Positions 6,160 to 6,863 of a DNA stretch of 6,863 nucleotides are shown here, piece by piece. A program made the position numbers and the translations under genes. Within the stretch, counting starts at the first letter, position 1; each line of letters opens with the position of its first letter. Under the pieces are notes generated by a model. That model did not search any database. It had not been told where the DNA came from and saw only the letters and a list, made by a program, of their open reading frames with translations. Origin of the DNA: an uncultured Pseudorhodobacter sp. (GTDB lineage Bacteria; Pseudomonadota; Alphaproteobacteria; Rhodobacterales; Rhodobacteraceae). The DNA lies in NCBI GenBank assembly GCA_945957495.1, contig CAMFLG010000172.1:1-6863 (forward strand), given 5' to 3'.

Positions 6160-6863
6160 GCCTGACCCTCAAGATAGCGGCGCTGCGGGCGCGCGGTAAG
6201 GCCGGTCAGAATATCATAGCCGATGGTGCCGGCGCAGGCGGCCAGCGCATCAATGCCCTGATGCGGGCCAAGGATATCCAGACTGCGCGGGATGGTTTCC
6301 AGATGGGTGATATCGACGGTGATCATGTCCATCGACACCCGCCCAACCAGAGGGCAGGCGATATCGCCATCCCACAGAACGGCGTTGTTTGACAGGGCGC
6401 GGCGCATGCCATCGGCATAGCCTGCGGCCACGGTGGCGATGATGCTGGGCTGTTCGGCGCGCCAGGCGCAGGAATAGCCGACATACTCGCCCGCAGCGAC
6501 TTCGCGCGTCTGGATCACCGGCAGGGACAGGGTGACGACCGGGCGCGCCGCCTCATAAGGCAGGCCGCCATAAAGGCCGATGCCGGGGCGGGTCAGATCG
6601 AAATGGTAATTCGGCCCCAGCAGAATGCCGCCCGTTGCGGCGAGGGAGCGCGGCACCCCGGTGCCATTGGTCATCGCCAGAAAATTCGCCAGCTGCATCT
6701 CGTTCATCGCGTGGTCGGGATCATCGGCGCAGGCAAGATGCGACATCAGCAGTTCTGGCCCTGCCTCTAGCACGAAGGGGGCGATGGCATCCCATTCGGG
6801 TTCTTCCATGCCCAGCCGGTTCATGCCGGTTTCAAGCTGGATGCCGAACGGATGGTCCGGCAG
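6156..6863 (-). CDS. alr: Alanine racemase, C-terminal two thirds (start lies outside the window)
   Basis: PLP-dependent enzyme converting L- to D-alanine for peptidoglycan. The 235 visible residues, numbered here from the window edge, cover the later part of the barrel and the C-terminal domain. Recognisable sites by comparison with the Geobacillus enzyme: Arg16 in GMNRLGM (Arg136), His42 in SHLACAD (His166), Arg92 in RPGIGLYG (Arg219), the second catalytic base Tyr130 in VGYS (Tyr265), Met178-Asp179 in VSMDM (Met312-Asp313) and Tyr216 in GYD (Tyr354). The PLP lysine lies in the missing part. The usual Asn-Ser pair that contacts the cofactor phosphate is Ala76-Thr77 here. The stop overlaps the permease start, so the gene heads or belongs to the same transcript. 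Which of alr or dadX-type roles (biosynthetic or catabolic) it serves cannot be read from sequence, but the context favours the biosynthetic one. Confidence 0.97.
   Translation of the reverse strand: MPDHPFGIQLETGMNRLGMEEPEWDAIAPFVLEAGPELLMSHLACADDPDHAMNEMQLANFLAMTNGTGVPRSLAATGGILLGPNYHFDLTRPGIGLYGGLPYEAARPVVTLSLPVIQTREVAAGEYVGYSCAWRAEQPSIIATVAAGYADGMRRALSNNAVLWDGDIACPLVGRVSMDMITVDITHLETIPRSLDILGPHQGIDALAACAGTIGYDILTGLTARPQRRYLEGQA
6166..6170 (-). promoter_or_regulatory. Ribosome binding site of the permease gene
   Basis: GAGGG on the minus strand, 6 bases before the GTG at 6159, inside the last codons of alr. It supports the GTG start and indicates that the permease can recruit ribosomes as well as receive them from alr. 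Confidence 0.65.

Noticed and set aside
5378..6172. An upstream extension of the ATPase frame that would give a 513-residue protein.
   Set aside because: The extra N-terminal part is Arg/Gly-rich and overlaps the well-conserved MlaE-type permease in another frame. The ATG at 5377 begins exactly at the normal ABC ATPase N-terminus.

Overview
The window looks like a chromosomal housekeeping segment of an alphaproteobacterium, most likely a member of the Rhodobacterales. This rests on the high G+C codon usage, the style of the proteins, and a gene order (alr, MlaE/MlaF-type ABC genes, a 258-aa membrane/coiled-coil protein, PqiA-like protein, radA, cvpA, purF) that I recall from that group; no search was run. 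All nine genes are on the minus strand, so transcription runs from the high-numbered end to the low-numbered end. There are no RNA genes, mobile elements, CRISPR arrays or transfer signatures.

In order of transcription: the window opens inside alr (alanine racemase, C-terminal two thirds, 6863-6156). Its stop overlaps the GTG start of an MlaE-type permease (6159-5374), whose stop overlaps the ATG start of an MlaF-type ATPase (5377-4631). These three form one tightly coupled unit linking D-alanine supply for peptidoglycan with an envelope lipid transporter. A 160-base gap (4630-4471) follows. It holds the only convincing promoter-like sequence in the window, with inverted repeats around it.

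The second block starts with a 258-aa two-helix membrane protein with a long helical cytoplasmic part (4470-3694). A 69-base gap with a weak hairpin follows, then a DUF1275/YoaK-family membrane protein (3624-2905), a single-domain PqiA-like membrane protein (2901-2473), radA (2441-1083), cvpA (1064-456) and purF (369 to beyond position 1). Gaps from the DUF1275 gene to cvpA are only 3 to 31 bases, so these genes are probably co-transcribed; the 86-base gap before purF may add a weak extra promoter. The block mixes recombination repair (radA), purine synthesis (purF) and envelope proteins (cvpA, PqiA-like, DUF1275).

Nothing here amounts to an undescribed system. The points most worth a second look are the uncharacterised 258-aa protein, the possible operator at its promoter, the MlaEF pair without its MCE-domain partner but close to a lone PqiA domain, a possible RNA stem over the radA ribosome binding site, and an Ala-Thr in place of Asn-Ser in the cofactor site of Alr.
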